This document shows positions 18,814 to 28,646 of a DNA stretch of 64,000 bases, piece by piece. Below the pieces are notes generated by a model that saw only the letters and a list, made by a program, of their open reading frames with translations, was not told where the DNA came from and did no database searches. Origin of the DNA: Lutimonas vermicola (GTDB lineage Bacteria; Bacteroidota; Bacteroidia; Flavobacteriales; Flavobacteriaceae); the NCBI RefSeq assembly GCF_038433205.1, contig NZ_JBCDNA010000001.1:806001-870000 (forward strand). The letters run 5' to 3'. Numbering within the stretch: position 1 is the stretch's first letter; each line of letters opens with the position of its first letter. Both the position numbers and the translations under genes were made by a program.

Positions 18814-21258
18814 ATGATCGTATCAAAATTTGGGGGAACTTCAGTTGGTTCTGCCGAAAACATAAAAAAAGTAATTCATATTGTCCAGAAAAAAAGTCAG
18901 AAAACTGCCGTTGTGGTTTCGGCCCTTGGAGGCATTACCAATTTATTGATCAAAGCTTCTGACCTGGCATTGAAAAATAATGAAAGTTACCAGGAAATTG
19001 TGGATCAAATCGAGCAAAGGCATTTCAGTACAATAGAGGGCCTGTTGCATCATGACAACCAAACAGTCTGCAAAGCTGAAGTGGCCAAAAGACTGAACAA
19101 CCTTAAAGAGGTACTTCACGGTGTGGCCTTGCTGAATGACCTTTCCAACAAAACATCAGCCAGGATTATCGGTTTAGGTGAACTCCTTTCTTCTTTTATC
19201 ATTTATCACGCCATGCTTCAGGAGAAGTTGAACGTAAAACTGATCGATAGCAGAGACATTATTAAAACAAATGATCATTACCTGAACGCTCAGGTTCATT
19301 TTACCGAAACCTATGACCTGATCAGCAAGAGCCTAAGCAGTAAAGACAATAATATTTTCCTGCTTCCCGGGTTTATAGCTTCCAACAAAAATGGAGAAAC
19401 CACAACGCTTGGAAGGGGTGGTTCAGATTTTACTGCTGCCATTGTCGCCAATGCGATATCCGCCAGCACCCTCGAGATATGGACCGATGTCAGTGGTATG
19501 TACACTGCAAACCCACAATTGGTAAAACAGGCCTATCCTATTGAGGAAATTTCATTCCAGGAAGCCATGGAATTGTCGCATTTTGGTGCTAAAGTTCTTT
19601 ATCCGCCTACCATACAGCCTGTATTGGACAAAAGGATCCCGATTCTGATCAAAAACACCCTGGCTCCTGAGGACAAGGGAACGCTGATCACCGAAAAATC
19701 TTTGGTCACAGGCTCAATAGTCAAAGGAATCAGTCATATCGAAGACATCGCATTATTGACCCTTGAAGGCAATGGAATGGTTGGTGTTCCCGGGATTTCC
19801 AAAAGGCTTTTTGGGGCCCTGGCCGAAAATCAGATCAACGTAAAATTCATTACGCAGGCTTCCAGTGAGCATTCTATTTGTATCGCAATTGATATAAGTG
19901 AAAGTGAACTGGCCAAAAGAGCAGTCGATGATGAATTTGAATATGAAATCATTCAACACAAGATCAATCCTCTTATCATTGAAGATGAGCTTGCTATTAT
20001 AGCCCTCGTGGGTGACAATATGAAATCTCACCAGGGGATCAGCGGAAAAATGTTTTCAGAACTGGGAACAAACAACGTCAATATCAGGGCCATTGCACAG
20101 GGATCAACAGAAAAGAACATTTCTGCCGTTATACGTAAAAAAGATGTAAAGAAAGCGCTTAACACGCTTCATGCGGCTTTTTTTGAGGATCAGATCAAAC
20201 AAATCAATCTGTTCGTCGTGGGAATTGGAAATGTTGGCAGTAAATTATTAGATCAAATTTTATCACAGTACAGTTATTTATTAGAAAAGCTGCATTTACA
20301 ATTAAGGGTTGTAGCAATAGCCAATTCAAGAAAAATGTTGTTTCGAGCTGAGGGTATTGACCTCAATGTCTGGCAGGAACAATTGGACAGCCAGGGAGTG
20401 GTTTCGGATATGAAAACATTTATGACAGAAATGAATGCACTGAATTTACGAAACAGTGTATTTGTTGATAATACAGCCAATCATAAGGTTCCCGGCTTCT
20501 ATGCCGAATGTTTGTCGAGCAGTGTTGCCGTAGTGGCCTGTAACAAGATCGCCTGTTCCTCAAATTATGACAACTACAGACAATTGAAATATTTATCGAG
20601 AAAATACAAGGCCCCTTTCTTGTTTGAGACCAATGTGGGCGCAGGCCTTCCTGTGATAGACACCCTGAACAATCTCATTGCCTCGGGTGACAGGATCACC
20701 GAAATACAAGCGGTTCTGTCGGGTAGTTTGAATTTTATATTCAACCATTTCGATGCTGAGCACTCATTTTATGAAGTTGTCAAACAAGCAGGTATCGAAG
20801 GCTATACCGAACCGGATCCGAGAATTGACCTGAGCGGCGTCGACGTGATGAGAAAAATTCTGATCCTGATGCGTGAAAGCGGCATGCCATGCGAATTGGA
20901 GGATATAAAAAACGATTCCTTTCTCCCGAAAGCGTCACTTGAAGCAGGATCGGTTGCAGATTTTATGGAAACATTAAAATCAGGAGCCGGACATTTTGAA
21001 GCGCTGAGGAAAGAAGCGGAGGAGCTAAACTGCAGATTGAAGTATTTGGCCAGCTTTAAAAACGGCAGTGCAAAAGTTGGACTGCAGCATATCCCTAAAG
21101 ACCATCCTTTTTACAATTTGGACGGGAAAGACAATATTGTGCTTTTTTACACGGACCGATACAAAGACCAACCCTTGATCATCAAGGGCGCAGGCGCAGG
21201 CGCAGCAGTAACTGCCTCAGGTATTTTCGGAGATATCATAAGAACCGGCAATAAATAA
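18814..21258 (+). CDS. thrA: Bifunctional aspartokinase / homoserine dehydrogenase
   Basis: Fusion enzyme of 814 residues (E. coli ThrA is 820). The N-terminal aspartokinase (about 1-300) carries KFGGTSVGSAENI and GRGGSDFTA. Two ACT domains (about 310-450) bind the feedback amino acid. The C-terminal homoserine dehydrogenase starts near VVGIGNVGSKLLDQI and contains NVGAGLPVID and GSLNFIFN. It makes aspartyl phosphate and later homoserine for Thr, Met and Ile. First structural gene of thrABC, 8 bp from thrB. Confidence 0.96.
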   Translation: MIVSKFGGTSVGSAENIKKVIHIVQKKSQKTAVVVSALGGITNLLIKASDLALKNNESYQEIVDQIEQRHFSTIEGLLHHDNQTVCKAEVAKRLNNLKEVLHGVALLNDLSNKTSARIIGLGELLSSFIIYHAMLQEKLNVKLIDSRDIIKTNDHYLNAQVHFTETYDLISKSLSSKDNNIFLLPGFIASNKNGETTTLGRGGSDFTAAIVANAISASTLEIWTDVSGMYTANPQLVKQAYPIEEISFQEAMELSHFGAKVLYPPTIQPVLDKRIPILIKNTLAPEDKGTLITEKSLVTGSIVKGISHIEDIALLTLEGNGMVGVPGISKRLFGALAENQINVKFITQASSEHSICIAIDISESELAKRAVDDEFEYEIIQHKINPLIIEDELAIIALVGDNMKSHQGISGKMFSELGTNNVNIRAIAQGSTEKNISAVIRKKDVKKALNTLHAAFFEDQIKQINLFVVGIGNVGSKLLDQILSQYSYLLEKLHLQLRVVAIANSRKMLFRAEGIDLNVWQEQLDSQGVVSDMKTFMTEMNALNLRNSVFVDNTANHKVPGFYAECLSSSVAVVACNKIACSSNYDNYRQLKYLSRKYKAPFLFETNVGAGLPVIDTLNNLIASGDRITEIQAVLSGSLNFIFNHFDAEHSFYEVVKQAGIEGYTEPDPRIDLSGVDVMRKILILMRESGMPCELEDIKNDSFLPKASLEAGSVADFMETLKSGAGHFEALRKEAEELNCRLKYLASFKNGSAKVGLQHIPKDHPFYNLDGKDNIVLFYTDRYKDQPLIIKGAGAGAAVTASGIFGDIIRTGNK

Positions 21259-21266
21259 TCGAAACC

Positions 21267-22208
21267 ATGGAATTAAAAGAAATAGAAATCTTTGCCCCGG
21301 CAACCATAGCTAATATTTCATGTGGTTTTGACGTTATGGGATGCTGTTTGGATGCTATTGGTGATATCATGATCCTGAGAAAAACTCAAGAAAAAGGCAT
21401 TCGGATCTCCAAGATCATAGGGGGAGAACTTCCTATGGATCCTGAACAAAATGTAGCAGGTGTAGCCATCATTGCCTTACTTAAAGCATGTGAGGTGCAA
21501 CCCGACTTTGGTTTTGATATTGAAATTCATAAAAAAATTAAGCCGGGAAGCGGCATTGGCAGCAGTGCAGCAAGTGCAGCAGGTGCTGTTTTTGCGGCAA
21601 ACGAACTTTTGGGAAGGCCTTTTACGAAGCACCAATTGATTCCATTTGCTGCCGAAGGCGAACGAGCAGCCTGCGGGTCGCCAATAGCCGACAACGTTGC
21701 TCCTGCCCTGCTCGGAGGCTTTACGCTTGTCAAATCAACCGATCCGATTAAGGTCATTGAACTACCCTCTATAAAAGGGCTCTATGCCACGATCATTCAT
21801 CCTCAGATCGAGATTAAGACATCCCTTTCAAGAGATATTTTACCTCAAAACATCAGCTTAAATAATGCAGTAAAACAGTGGGCAAATGTAGGCGCATTTG
21901 TACATGCCCTTCATATGAATGACCATGAATTATTTGCTGATTCGCTAAAAGACTATATCGTAGAACCCCACAGGTCCAAATTGATTCCCAAGTTTAACGA
22001 GGTCATAAAAGCATCGGTTGGGGCCGGAGCACTGGGGGGAGGAATATCCGGGTCAGGACCTTCTATCTTTACCTTCAGTAAAGATATCCATATCGCTAAA
22101 AATGTGGATCATGCAATAAATGAAGTATACAGTAAAACAGAGATACCTTTCTATTTATACACCTCCAGGATTAATGATAAAGGAGTTAAAATTTTAAAGC
22201 AACAATAA
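21267..22208 (+). CDS. thrB: Homoserine kinase
   Basis: GHMP kinase of 313 residues that phosphorylates homoserine to O-phosphohomoserine. The ATP loop is PGSGIGSSAASAAGA and the third motif GGGISGSGPSIF. It lies between thrA and thrC; its stop TAA shares one base with the thrC ATG (TAATG), so the two are probably translationally coupled. Confidence 0.96.
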   Translation: MELKEIEIFAPATIANISCGFDVMGCCLDAIGDIMILRKTQEKGIRISKIIGGELPMDPEQNVAGVAIIALLKACEVQPDFGFDIEIHKKIKPGSGIGSSAASAAGAVFAANELLGRPFTKHQLIPFAAEGERAACGSPIADNVAPALLGGFTLVKSTDPIKVIELPSIKGLYATIIHPQIEIKTSLSRDILPQNISLNNAVKQWANVGAFVHALHMNDHELFADSLKDYIVEPHRSKLIPKFNEVIKASVGAGALGGGISGSGPSIFTFSKDIHIAKNVDHAINEVYSKTEIPFYLYTSRINDKGVKILKQQ

Positions 22209-23503
22209 TGCAATTCTACAGTTTAAACCATCAATCACCGAAAGTCAGTTTCAAAGATGCTGTAATCAAGGGTATTGCACCCGACAAAGGTTTGTATTTT
22301 CCATCGAGTATCCGTGCGATTGACAATGATGTTTTTACACATATTGATTCTTTCACCAACGAAGAACTTGCTTTTGAAATGATTCGTCAGTTTGTTGGTG
22401 AAGATATTCCTGATCTTGAACTGAAAAAAATCATCAAAGACACGCTTTGTTTTGATTTTCCATTGGTTCCTATCGAAAAAAATATATTCAGCCTTGAACT
22501 TTTTCATGGCCCCACTATGGCTTTTAAGGATGTCGGGGGAAGGTTTATGGCACGATGTTTATCCTACTTCAACAAAGAGAACAGTAACGAAGTGACCGTC
22601 CTTGTTGCCACCTCAGGTGATACGGGCGGAGCTGTTGCCAGTGGATTTTTGGGAGTCAAAGGGGTCAGTGTTGTAATTCTATACCCCAGTGGCAAAGTAA
22701 GTGAGGTACAGGAAAAACAGCTGACCACCATGGGGCAGAATATTCGAGCACTTGAAGTAGACGGCACCTTTGACGATTGTCAGGCTATGGTCAAAGAAGC
22801 CTTTATGGATAAGGATATCATTGAAAAAATTCAACTCACCTCTGCCAATTCGATCAACGTAGCCAGATGGCTGCCACAAATGTTCTATTTTGCATTTGCC
22901 TATAAACAACTTAAGGATCGTTCAAAAAAACTGGTCTTTTCAACCCCCAGCGGGAATTTTGGCAATATCTGTGCGGGTATTATGGCGCAGCAGCTTGGTC
23001 TGCCTGTAAGTCATTTTATCGCTTCGACCAACGCCAACAAGGTGGTTCCCAATTTTATGGAAGACGGGAAGTATCGTCCCTTACCCTCTGTCGCTACCAT
23101 TTCTAATGCGATGGATGTCGGTGACCCCAGTAATTTTATTCGTATCAGGGAAATCTATGGAGATGATTTTGACCTGATCAAAAAGAACCTTTCCTCTTTT
23201 TCATTTTCGGATGAACTCACAAAAGCAGCCATGGAAAAAGTGTATCATGAATCTGGCTATGTGATGGACCCTCATGGAGCAGTTGGATATCTTGGGCTCA
23301 AACAATACATGAAAAATCACCAGGATACTCAGGGTATTTTTCTGGAAACGGCTCATCCTGTTAAATTCCTTGAAGTAGTTGAACCCGTTATCGGCAAACA
23401 CATTGAGTTCCCCGAGCAGATCAAAAACATCATGGACAGAACCAAAGAAGCAGGTTTTATCTCAAATTATCAACAGCTTAAAGATTATTTACTGACGGGG
23501 TAA
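22208..23503 (+). CDS. thrC: Threonine synthase
   Basis: PLP enzyme converting O-phosphohomoserine to threonine, the last step of the pathway. At 431 residues it belongs to the E. coli-type ThrC class. The PLP lysine is K107 in GPTMAFKDVG; ATSGDTGGAVASGF binds the phosphate of PLP, and FSTPSGNFGNICAG is also typical. It overlaps thrB by one base and closes the thrABC operon. No clear terminator follows. Confidence 0.96.
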   Translation: MQFYSLNHQSPKVSFKDAVIKGIAPDKGLYFPSSIRAIDNDVFTHIDSFTNEELAFEMIRQFVGEDIPDLELKKIIKDTLCFDFPLVPIEKNIFSLELFHGPTMAFKDVGGRFMARCLSYFNKENSNEVTVLVATSGDTGGAVASGFLGVKGVSVVILYPSGKVSEVQEKQLTTMGQNIRALEVDGTFDDCQAMVKEAFMDKDIIEKIQLTSANSINVARWLPQMFYFAFAYKQLKDRSKKLVFSTPSGNFGNICAGIMAQQLGLPVSHFIASTNANKVVPNFMEDGKYRPLPSVATISNAMDVGDPSNFIRIREIYGDDFDLIKKNLSSFSFSDELTKAAMEKVYHESGYVMDPHGAVGYLGLKQYMKNHQDTQGIFLETAHPVKFLEVVEPVIGKHIEFPEQIKNIMDRTKEAGFISNYQQLKDYLLTG

Positions 23504-23585
23504 ATAAATGTAATGAGAAATGCAGCTATGCTTCCTGCTTACAATCTGATTAAATTCTTATATTTATATCGTAAAATCCTGTGAA

Positions 23586-25208
23586 ATGAAGTCTTTCTGG
23601 TTTCTTGTACTTTGCCTTCTGCCAATATCTCTTTTAGGACAGGATTTTAACCGAAAGGACAGCCTAAGAGGGAGCATTACCAAAGAACGGGCCTGGTGGG
23701 ATCTGTTGCATTACAACATAGACGTGACCGTCGACATAGATCATAAGTCATTATCCGGAAGCAACACAATCAAATACCGCGTTATAGACAATGCTTCAGA
23801 ACTCCATATTGATCTTCAGGAACCCATGAAGATCAAGAGCATCAGGCAGGAAGGCAAATTTCTGGTCTACAAAAAAGAGTTTTCGGCCTATTTTATAAAA
23901 TTGATCAAACCTCAGCCAAAGGGCAGTATACAAGAAATAACCGTAGATTTTGAAGGCGTTCCTCCTGAATCAGCAAACCCGCCATGGGATGGAGGTTTTG
24001 TATGGCAAAAAGATAAAAATCAAAATCCATTTGTCGCCAATGCGAATCAGGAAACTGGTTCCAGTATCTGGCTTCCGTCTAAAGACATTCCTTATGATGA
24101 ACCGGACGACGGAATGCAAATAAAAGTCACAACCGCTTCGGGATTGGTGAGCGTATCAAACGGCAGGCTGCTCGACAAGGTCTCGAATGCAGACGGAACA
24201 GATAGTTATATATGGAAAGTAACCAATCCTATCAACGGTTACTGCATCAATATGAACATTGCTGATTACGTTCATTTTGAAGAAACATATACGGGAGAAA
24301 TGGGGCCTTTGGATCTTGATTACTATGTGCTGAGTTACAATTTGGAAAAAGCAAAGGAGCAATTTAAACAGGTCCCAAAAATGCTCGAAGCCTTTGAGTA
24401 TTGGTTTGGGCCCTACCCGTTTTATAAGGACGGCTATAAATTGGTTGAGACACCGTACCTTGGGATGGAGCATCAAAGTTCTGTAACCTATGGCAATAAA
24501 TATCAAAATGGCTATCTTGGAAGGGATCTCAGCGACACGGGCGAGGGATTAAAGTTTGATTTTATCATCATTCATGAATCGGGACACGAGTGGTTTGCCA
24601 ACAGCCTGACAAATTATGACGTGGCTGATATGTGGATACACGAAGGCTTTACAACATACAGTGAAGTCTTGTATTTAGACTACCACTTTGGTACAGCATC
24701 AGGGAATACATATTTAATTGGCTTTAGACAAAGAATATCCAATACAAGCCCGGTAACAGGGGTGTATGGGGTCAATCAGCGTGGTTCGGGCGACATGTAC
24801 AGTAAGGGAGCAGCAATGATCCATACGCTGAGGCAGGTTATGAATGATGACGATAAATTCAGATCCCTGTTAAGGGGAATCAATAAGACTTTTTATCACA
24901 AAACCCTTAGCAGCAAGCAATTGGAAAAGTATATTATGGACCAGACCTCATTAGATCTAAGCGGGTTTTTCGATCAGTATTTAAGATCTACTGAAATTCC
25001 TTTAATCCAATGTGAAAAGAAAAATGGCAGCTTCAGGTATCGTTACAAAAAAACCGTCAAAGGCTTTAAGATCCCTGTTCGGTTTTACGTTGATAAAAAA
25101 GAAGTCTGGCTTTCACCTTCCGAAGAATGGCAGCACTACAATTTACCATCCAAAAATTCAGATATACATATTGACCCTAACTTTTACATCAAGGTATCAA
25201 TAAAATAA
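23586..25208 (+). CDS. Exported M1-family metallopeptidase
   Basis: A 540-residue zinc metallopeptidase with a signal peptide (about 1-18, ending LLGQ). The gluzincin site is HESGH (H330, H334) with the third ligand E353 in IHEGF, the normal 18-residue spacing. The exopeptidase motif appears as LGMEHQSS instead of GxMEN, a variant I associate with the shorter Bacteroidota M1 proteins. It should trim peptides in the periplasm. The C-terminal ERAP-like domain of long M1 enzymes is absent. It is convergent with the M24B gene. Confidence 0.9.
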   Translation: MKSFWFLVLCLLPISLLGQDFNRKDSLRGSITKERAWWDLLHYNIDVTVDIDHKSLSGSNTIKYRVIDNASELHIDLQEPMKIKSIRQEGKFLVYKKEFSAYFIKLIKPQPKGSIQEITVDFEGVPPESANPPWDGGFVWQKDKNQNPFVANANQETGSSIWLPSKDIPYDEPDDGMQIKVTTASGLVSVSNGRLLDKVSNADGTDSYIWKVTNPINGYCINMNIADYVHFEETYTGEMGPLDLDYYVLSYNLEKAKEQFKQVPKMLEAFEYWFGPYPFYKDGYKLVETPYLGMEHQSSVTYGNKYQNGYLGRDLSDTGEGLKFDFIIIHESGHEWFANSLTNYDVADMWIHEGFTTYSEVLYLDYHFGTASGNTYLIGFRQRISNTSPVTGVYGVNQRGSGDMYSKGAAMIHTLRQVMNDDDKFRSLLRGINKTFYHKTLSSKQLEKYIMDQTSLDLSGFFDQYLRSTEIPLIQCEKKNGSFRYRYKKTVKGFKIPVRFYVDKKEVWLSPSEEWQHYNLPSKNSDIHIDPNFYIKVSIK

Positions 25209-25215
25209 ATTGGTT

Positions 25216-26682
25216 TTATTCTTCTGCATCAAGATCCGGGAGTTGAAATTTATCGAAGATACTTTCCTCGGCCATCATTTTTTCAATGTCTTCTGATTTT
25301 CTTGGTGCAAGCGCCGAATAATTAACCGGGCCATTTTTAGTCACCAATACATCATCTTCAATTCGAACAGCAATCCCCCACCATTTTTCGTCACATTTGC
25401 TTCCTTCAGGAATATAAATCCCCGGTTCAACCGTAAGGATCATATTTTCTTTAAAAGATCCCCTGTTATTTAAATCATGTACATCCAGGCCTATATGATG
25501 TGAAGTCCCATGCGGGAAATAGGTATAACCGTGGTGCAAAGAATCTGTGATCCCCAAGGCTAATAATCCCTTATAGATCACATCCCTGGCTACCATATCT
25601 ACTTTTTTATAATCATTGCCTATCACCATGGAAGCAATTCCGGCTTCCTGGGCATCATATACGAGATCGTAAATAATCTTTTGTTCTTTAGTAAATTTGC
25701 CGTTTGCAGGGATAGTTCTGGTTACATCTGCCGTGTAGCCACGATATTCAGCTCCCAGATCCATCAAAACGAGTTCATTTCCAACATTCAGCTTATTGTT
25801 ATCAACATAGTGTAAGACACAACCGTTGTTTCCGGCCCCAACGATAGAAGGATAACCTTCGTATTCTGAACCGTATTTTTTAAAAACCATTTCGTGAATG
25901 CCCTGGGTTTCAGTTTCAGACATACCCGGATGCATGGCTTTCATTACTTCGATCTGACCCACACATGAAATCTCAACAGCCTTTTTAATCAGCTTTAATT
26001 CTTCCTTGGATTTGATCTCACGAAGGCCTGCCATCAAGGTACGCAATGATTTAGTATCGACAATTGACTGGGCTGCTGCAGATTCGGCGTCAATTTTGTT
26101 TTCTGCAGGCATGGGAATCGTGTTAATGCTTGATTTAAACTGCTCAATGAGTGCATACAAATTAGGCTGTTCACGTCCTTTCTTTCTCACATCATCTTCA
26201 AATTCTTTAAACATGACCTTGTCAAATTTTGAAAAATCTATGGGATCATCGATAAAAGCCTGTCCTCCGTAAACGTTTGAAAAACCAAGTTGTTCCTTAG
26301 CTCCTTTTACCCCTGTTCCTTCTCCATTATATATCTTATAGCGCGCTCCTCTCTCATAAACATAAAGCGTTTCATTAAATGTTTTATCTCCTTGTTGCTG
26401 ATTTTCAGAAAATATCACCAGAACAGAATGAGGTTCCTTTAATCCTGTTAAATAATAAAAATTAGGATCTTGATGGTATACAAAGTCAACATCATTTGCC
26501 CTGTTCCTGATGGCATTGGAAAAAAAGACGGCAACACTGTTCTCTGGCATTGAACTTCTAAGGGCCTCCCGCCTTGATTTATGAAAATCAGCAGACAGAT
26601 AATCAGTTGGGACATCTGATTGGGCCATAAGGTTGATTACAAAAAACAGCAGCACAATGTTCAGGATTAATTTGGTTTTCAT
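25216..26682 (-). CDS. Exported Xaa-Pro aminopeptidase (M24B)
   Basis: A 488-residue aminopeptidase P family member with a signal peptide (about 1-20, ending NLMAQ). An N-terminal creatinase-like domain (about 30-190) is followed by the pita-bread fold. Metal ligands are visible in LMDLGAEYRGYTADVTRT, in GTSHHIGLDVHD and in LTVEPGIYIP. These enzymes release an N-terminal residue preceding proline. Only 7 bp separate its stop from that of the M1 gene, so the two export-targeted peptidases are tail to tail. Confidence 0.92.
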   Translation of the reverse strand: MKTKLILNIVLLFFVINLMAQSDVPTDYLSADFHKSRREALRSSMPENSVAVFFSNAIRNRANDVDFVYHQDPNFYYLTGLKEPHSVLVIFSENQQQGDKTFNETLYVYERGARYKIYNGEGTGVKGAKEQLGFSNVYGGQAFIDDPIDFSKFDKVMFKEFEDDVRKKGREQPNLYALIEQFKSSINTIPMPAENKIDAESAAAQSIVDTKSLRTLMAGLREIKSKEELKLIKKAVEISCVGQIEVMKAMHPGMSETETQGIHEMVFKKYGSEYEGYPSIVGAGNNGCVLHYVDNNKLNVGNELVLMDLGAEYRGYTADVTRTIPANGKFTKEQKIIYDLVYDAQEAGIASMVIGNDYKKVDMVARDVIYKGLLALGITDSLHHGYTYFPHGTSHHIGLDVHDLNNRGSFKENMILTVEPGIYIPEGSKCDEKWWGIAVRIEDDVLVTKNGPVNYSALAPRKSEDIEKMMAEESIFDKFQLPDLDAEE

Positions 26683-26763
26683 AGGGGTATTTTTTAATGG
26701 AGAAAGATATAAAAATTTCAGGTAACTTAATTCGGGCTAATTCGGGCCAATTATCATTCTCTT

Positions 26764-26797
26764 TTTGTACAGATTTTATAAATTAGCATAAATTTTG
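26764..26797 (+). promoter_or_regulatory. Candidate gcvT promoter
   Basis: TTTG at 26764-26767 and TAAATTTTG at 26789-26797 are 21 bp apart. The -7 part has one extra base compared with TAnnTTTG. The ATG follows 6 bp later. Confidence 0.35.
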
Positions 26798-26803
26798 AGA
26801 AAC

Positions 26804-27886
26804 ATGAAGCATACTGCCTTAACACACATACACGAGTCGCTTGGAGCCAAGATGGTGCCCTTTGCCGGTTATCTTATGCCCGTTCAATACGAAGGGATCA
26901 ATATAGAACATGAAACTGTTAGAAAAGGAGTTGGCGTTTTTGATGTTTCTCATATGGGAGAATTTTTGATCGAGGGAGAAAACGCTTTGGAGCTTATACA
27001 AAAAATCAGCTCAAATGATGCTGCAAAACTTGAAATAGAAGATGCCCAGTATAGTTGTATGCCAAATGATCAGGGTGGTATCGTCGACGATATGATTGTT
27101 TACCGGGTTGAAGAACAGAGGTATCTGCTTGTTGTCAATGCCTCGAATATTGAGAAAGACTGGAAATGGATCAGCGCTCATAACAGCCACAACGCGAGTA
27201 TGAGAAATATTTCTGATGATTATTCGCTTTTGGCCATTCAAGGACCAAAGGCAATTGACGCCATGCAGTCTCTTAGCTCCGTTGACCTTTCTGAGATTGC
27301 ATTTTACAAGTTTAAAGTGGCTGATTTTGCCGGGATAGAACATGTCATTATCTCTGCTACCGGGTACACCGGAAGTGGTGGTTTTGAAATCTATTGCAAA
27401 AACAGCGAGGTGGAGCAGATTTGGAAAAAGGTTTTTGAAGCGGGTGCAGACTATGGTATCAAACCTATTGGTTTGGCGGCAAGAGATACCCTTAGGCTCG
27501 AAATGGGATATTGCCTCTATGGAAATGATATTGATGATACCACCTCTCCAATTGAAGCCGGATTGGGATGGATCACTAAATTCTCAAAAGATTTTGTGAA
27601 CGCCAAAGCGCTTTTAAAACAAAAGGAAGAAGGAGTTCATCGCAGATTGAGGGCCTTTGAATTGCAAACCAAGGGAATTCCAAGACAGGGCTACGATATT
27701 ATTGACGAGACAGGCAACAAGATTGGCTCTGTCACTTCGGGAACAATGAGTCCCAGCTTAAAAAAAGGAATAGGAATGGGTTATGTCGATACGGCTCACT
27801 CAAAATTTGGAAGCCAAATATATATTCAGATCAGGAATAAAGCAATTCCGGCTCAAATCGTGAAGTTGCCTTTTTATAAAGGTTAG
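26804..27886 (+). CDS. gcvT: Glycine cleavage system aminomethyltransferase (T protein)
   Basis: Transfers the aminomethyl carbon of glycine from the H-protein lipoyl arm to tetrahydrofolate, releasing ammonia. 360 residues counted from ATG 26804 (MKHTALTHIHE), preferred over a TTG 9 bp upstream. Motifs: GVFDVSHMGEF near the N-terminus, the D of QGGIVDDMIVYR, GYTGSGGFEIY, and the C-terminal SGTMSPSLKKGIGMGYV barrel. The other gcv genes are not adjacent, which is common in this phylum. The ion-channel gene follows 22 bp downstream. Confidence 0.95.
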   Translation: MKHTALTHIHESLGAKMVPFAGYLMPVQYEGINIEHETVRKGVGVFDVSHMGEFLIEGENALELIQKISSNDAAKLEIEDAQYSCMPNDQGGIVDDMIVYRVEEQRYLLVVNASNIEKDWKWISAHNSHNASMRNISDDYSLLAIQGPKAIDAMQSLSSVDLSEIAFYKFKVADFAGIEHVIISATGYTGSGGFEIYCKNSEVEQIWKKVFEAGADYGIKPIGLAARDTLRLEMGYCLYGNDIDDTTSPIEAGLGWITKFSKDFVNAKALLKQKEEGVHRRLRAFELQTKGIPRQGYDIIDETGNKIGSVTSGTMSPSLKKGIGMGYVDTAHSKFGSQIYIQIRNKAIPAQIVKLPFYKG

Positions 27887-27908
27887 AAAAGTATGTCATA
27901 CGTTCACC

Positions 27909-28568
27909 ATGGAAGACTCTAGACTTAAATTCATCAAATTTGTGGATGCTCGTAGGATCCATGTTTTGATGGCGTCTATTTTTCTACTGGTCTTTATTCC
28001 CCCGTTTTTTAGTGATTTCTCAAATTTTAATGAGGCTTTTATAAAAGTTGATTTTTTGATCATCGTTATTATCAGTTATTTAATCATACGTAAAATCAAA
28101 ACTTCAAGATATGTTGGATATGTTACTCTGCTTCTTATTGTTGCTGATGCTTTTTTAGACATGAGTGTCCTTAACTATTTGGCGCAGATAGGTATTTCTT
28201 ATCTGATTATACACGCCTTTATCTTGGTATTAAAAGAAGCCATATCATTAAAGGGAGATACAAAAAACCTGATCCTGGTCTCCATAACAGGATATATGAT
28301 CATTGGCCTTATAGGAGGTTTTCTTGCAGCAGGACTTGAATATATATTTCCTGATTCATTTTACCATACGACGGGAATGGCTTTGGAACTGTATAATTTT
28401 ATATACTATAGTTATGTGACCATGACCACACTTGGTTACGGGGATATTATACCCGTCAGCGAAAAATCCCAGGCCCTGGCCCTGATGCTTGTGATTTCAG
28501 GCCAGTTGTTCTTAAGCGTGATCATAGGTATTAATATTGCAAAATTCATACAAAAGAAAATGAAATAA
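27909..28568 (+). CDS. Two-pore-type potassium/ion channel protein
   Basis: A 219-residue membrane protein with several hydrophobic segments and, near the C-terminus, a pore loop with filter TMTTLGYGDIIPVS followed by a last helix. TTLGYGD is the K+ selectivity signature. No RCK or nucleotide-binding domain is attached, so gating control is not evident. It may be co-transcribed with gcvT. Its stop is 2 bp from a large inverted repeat. Confidence 0.85.
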   Translation: MEDSRLKFIKFVDARRIHVLMASIFLLVFIPPFFSDFSNFNEAFIKVDFLIIVIISYLIIRKIKTSRYVGYVTLLLIVADAFLDMSVLNYLAQIGISYLIIHAFILVLKEAISLKGDTKNLILVSITGYMIIGLIGGFLAAGLEYIFPDSFYHTTGMALELYNFIYYSYVTMTTLGYGDIIPVSEKSQALALMLVISGQLFLSVIIGINIAKFIQKKMK

Positions 28569-28570
28569 GC

Positions 28571-28639
28571 CATCACCTCGGAGCTGAGGGTATCGGAAGT
28601 GAGGGTATCGGAAGTGATCGCCTCAGCTCCGAGGTGATG
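28571..28639. repeat. Perfect 18-bp inverted repeat enclosing a 15-nt tandem duplication
   Basis: Arms 28571-28588 (CATCACCTCGGAGCTGAG) and 28622-28639 are exact reverse complements. The loop carries GAGGGTATCGGAAGT twice in tandem (28586-28600, 28601-28615). It fills the gap between two convergent stops, so it can act as a bidirectional terminator, though it lacks T runs. Confidence 0.85.
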
Positions 28640-28646
28640 AGAACCA

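Noticed and set aside
28571..28639. Terminal repeats of an insertion sequence
   Set aside because: The enclosed DNA is only 33 bp and holds no transposase or part of one.
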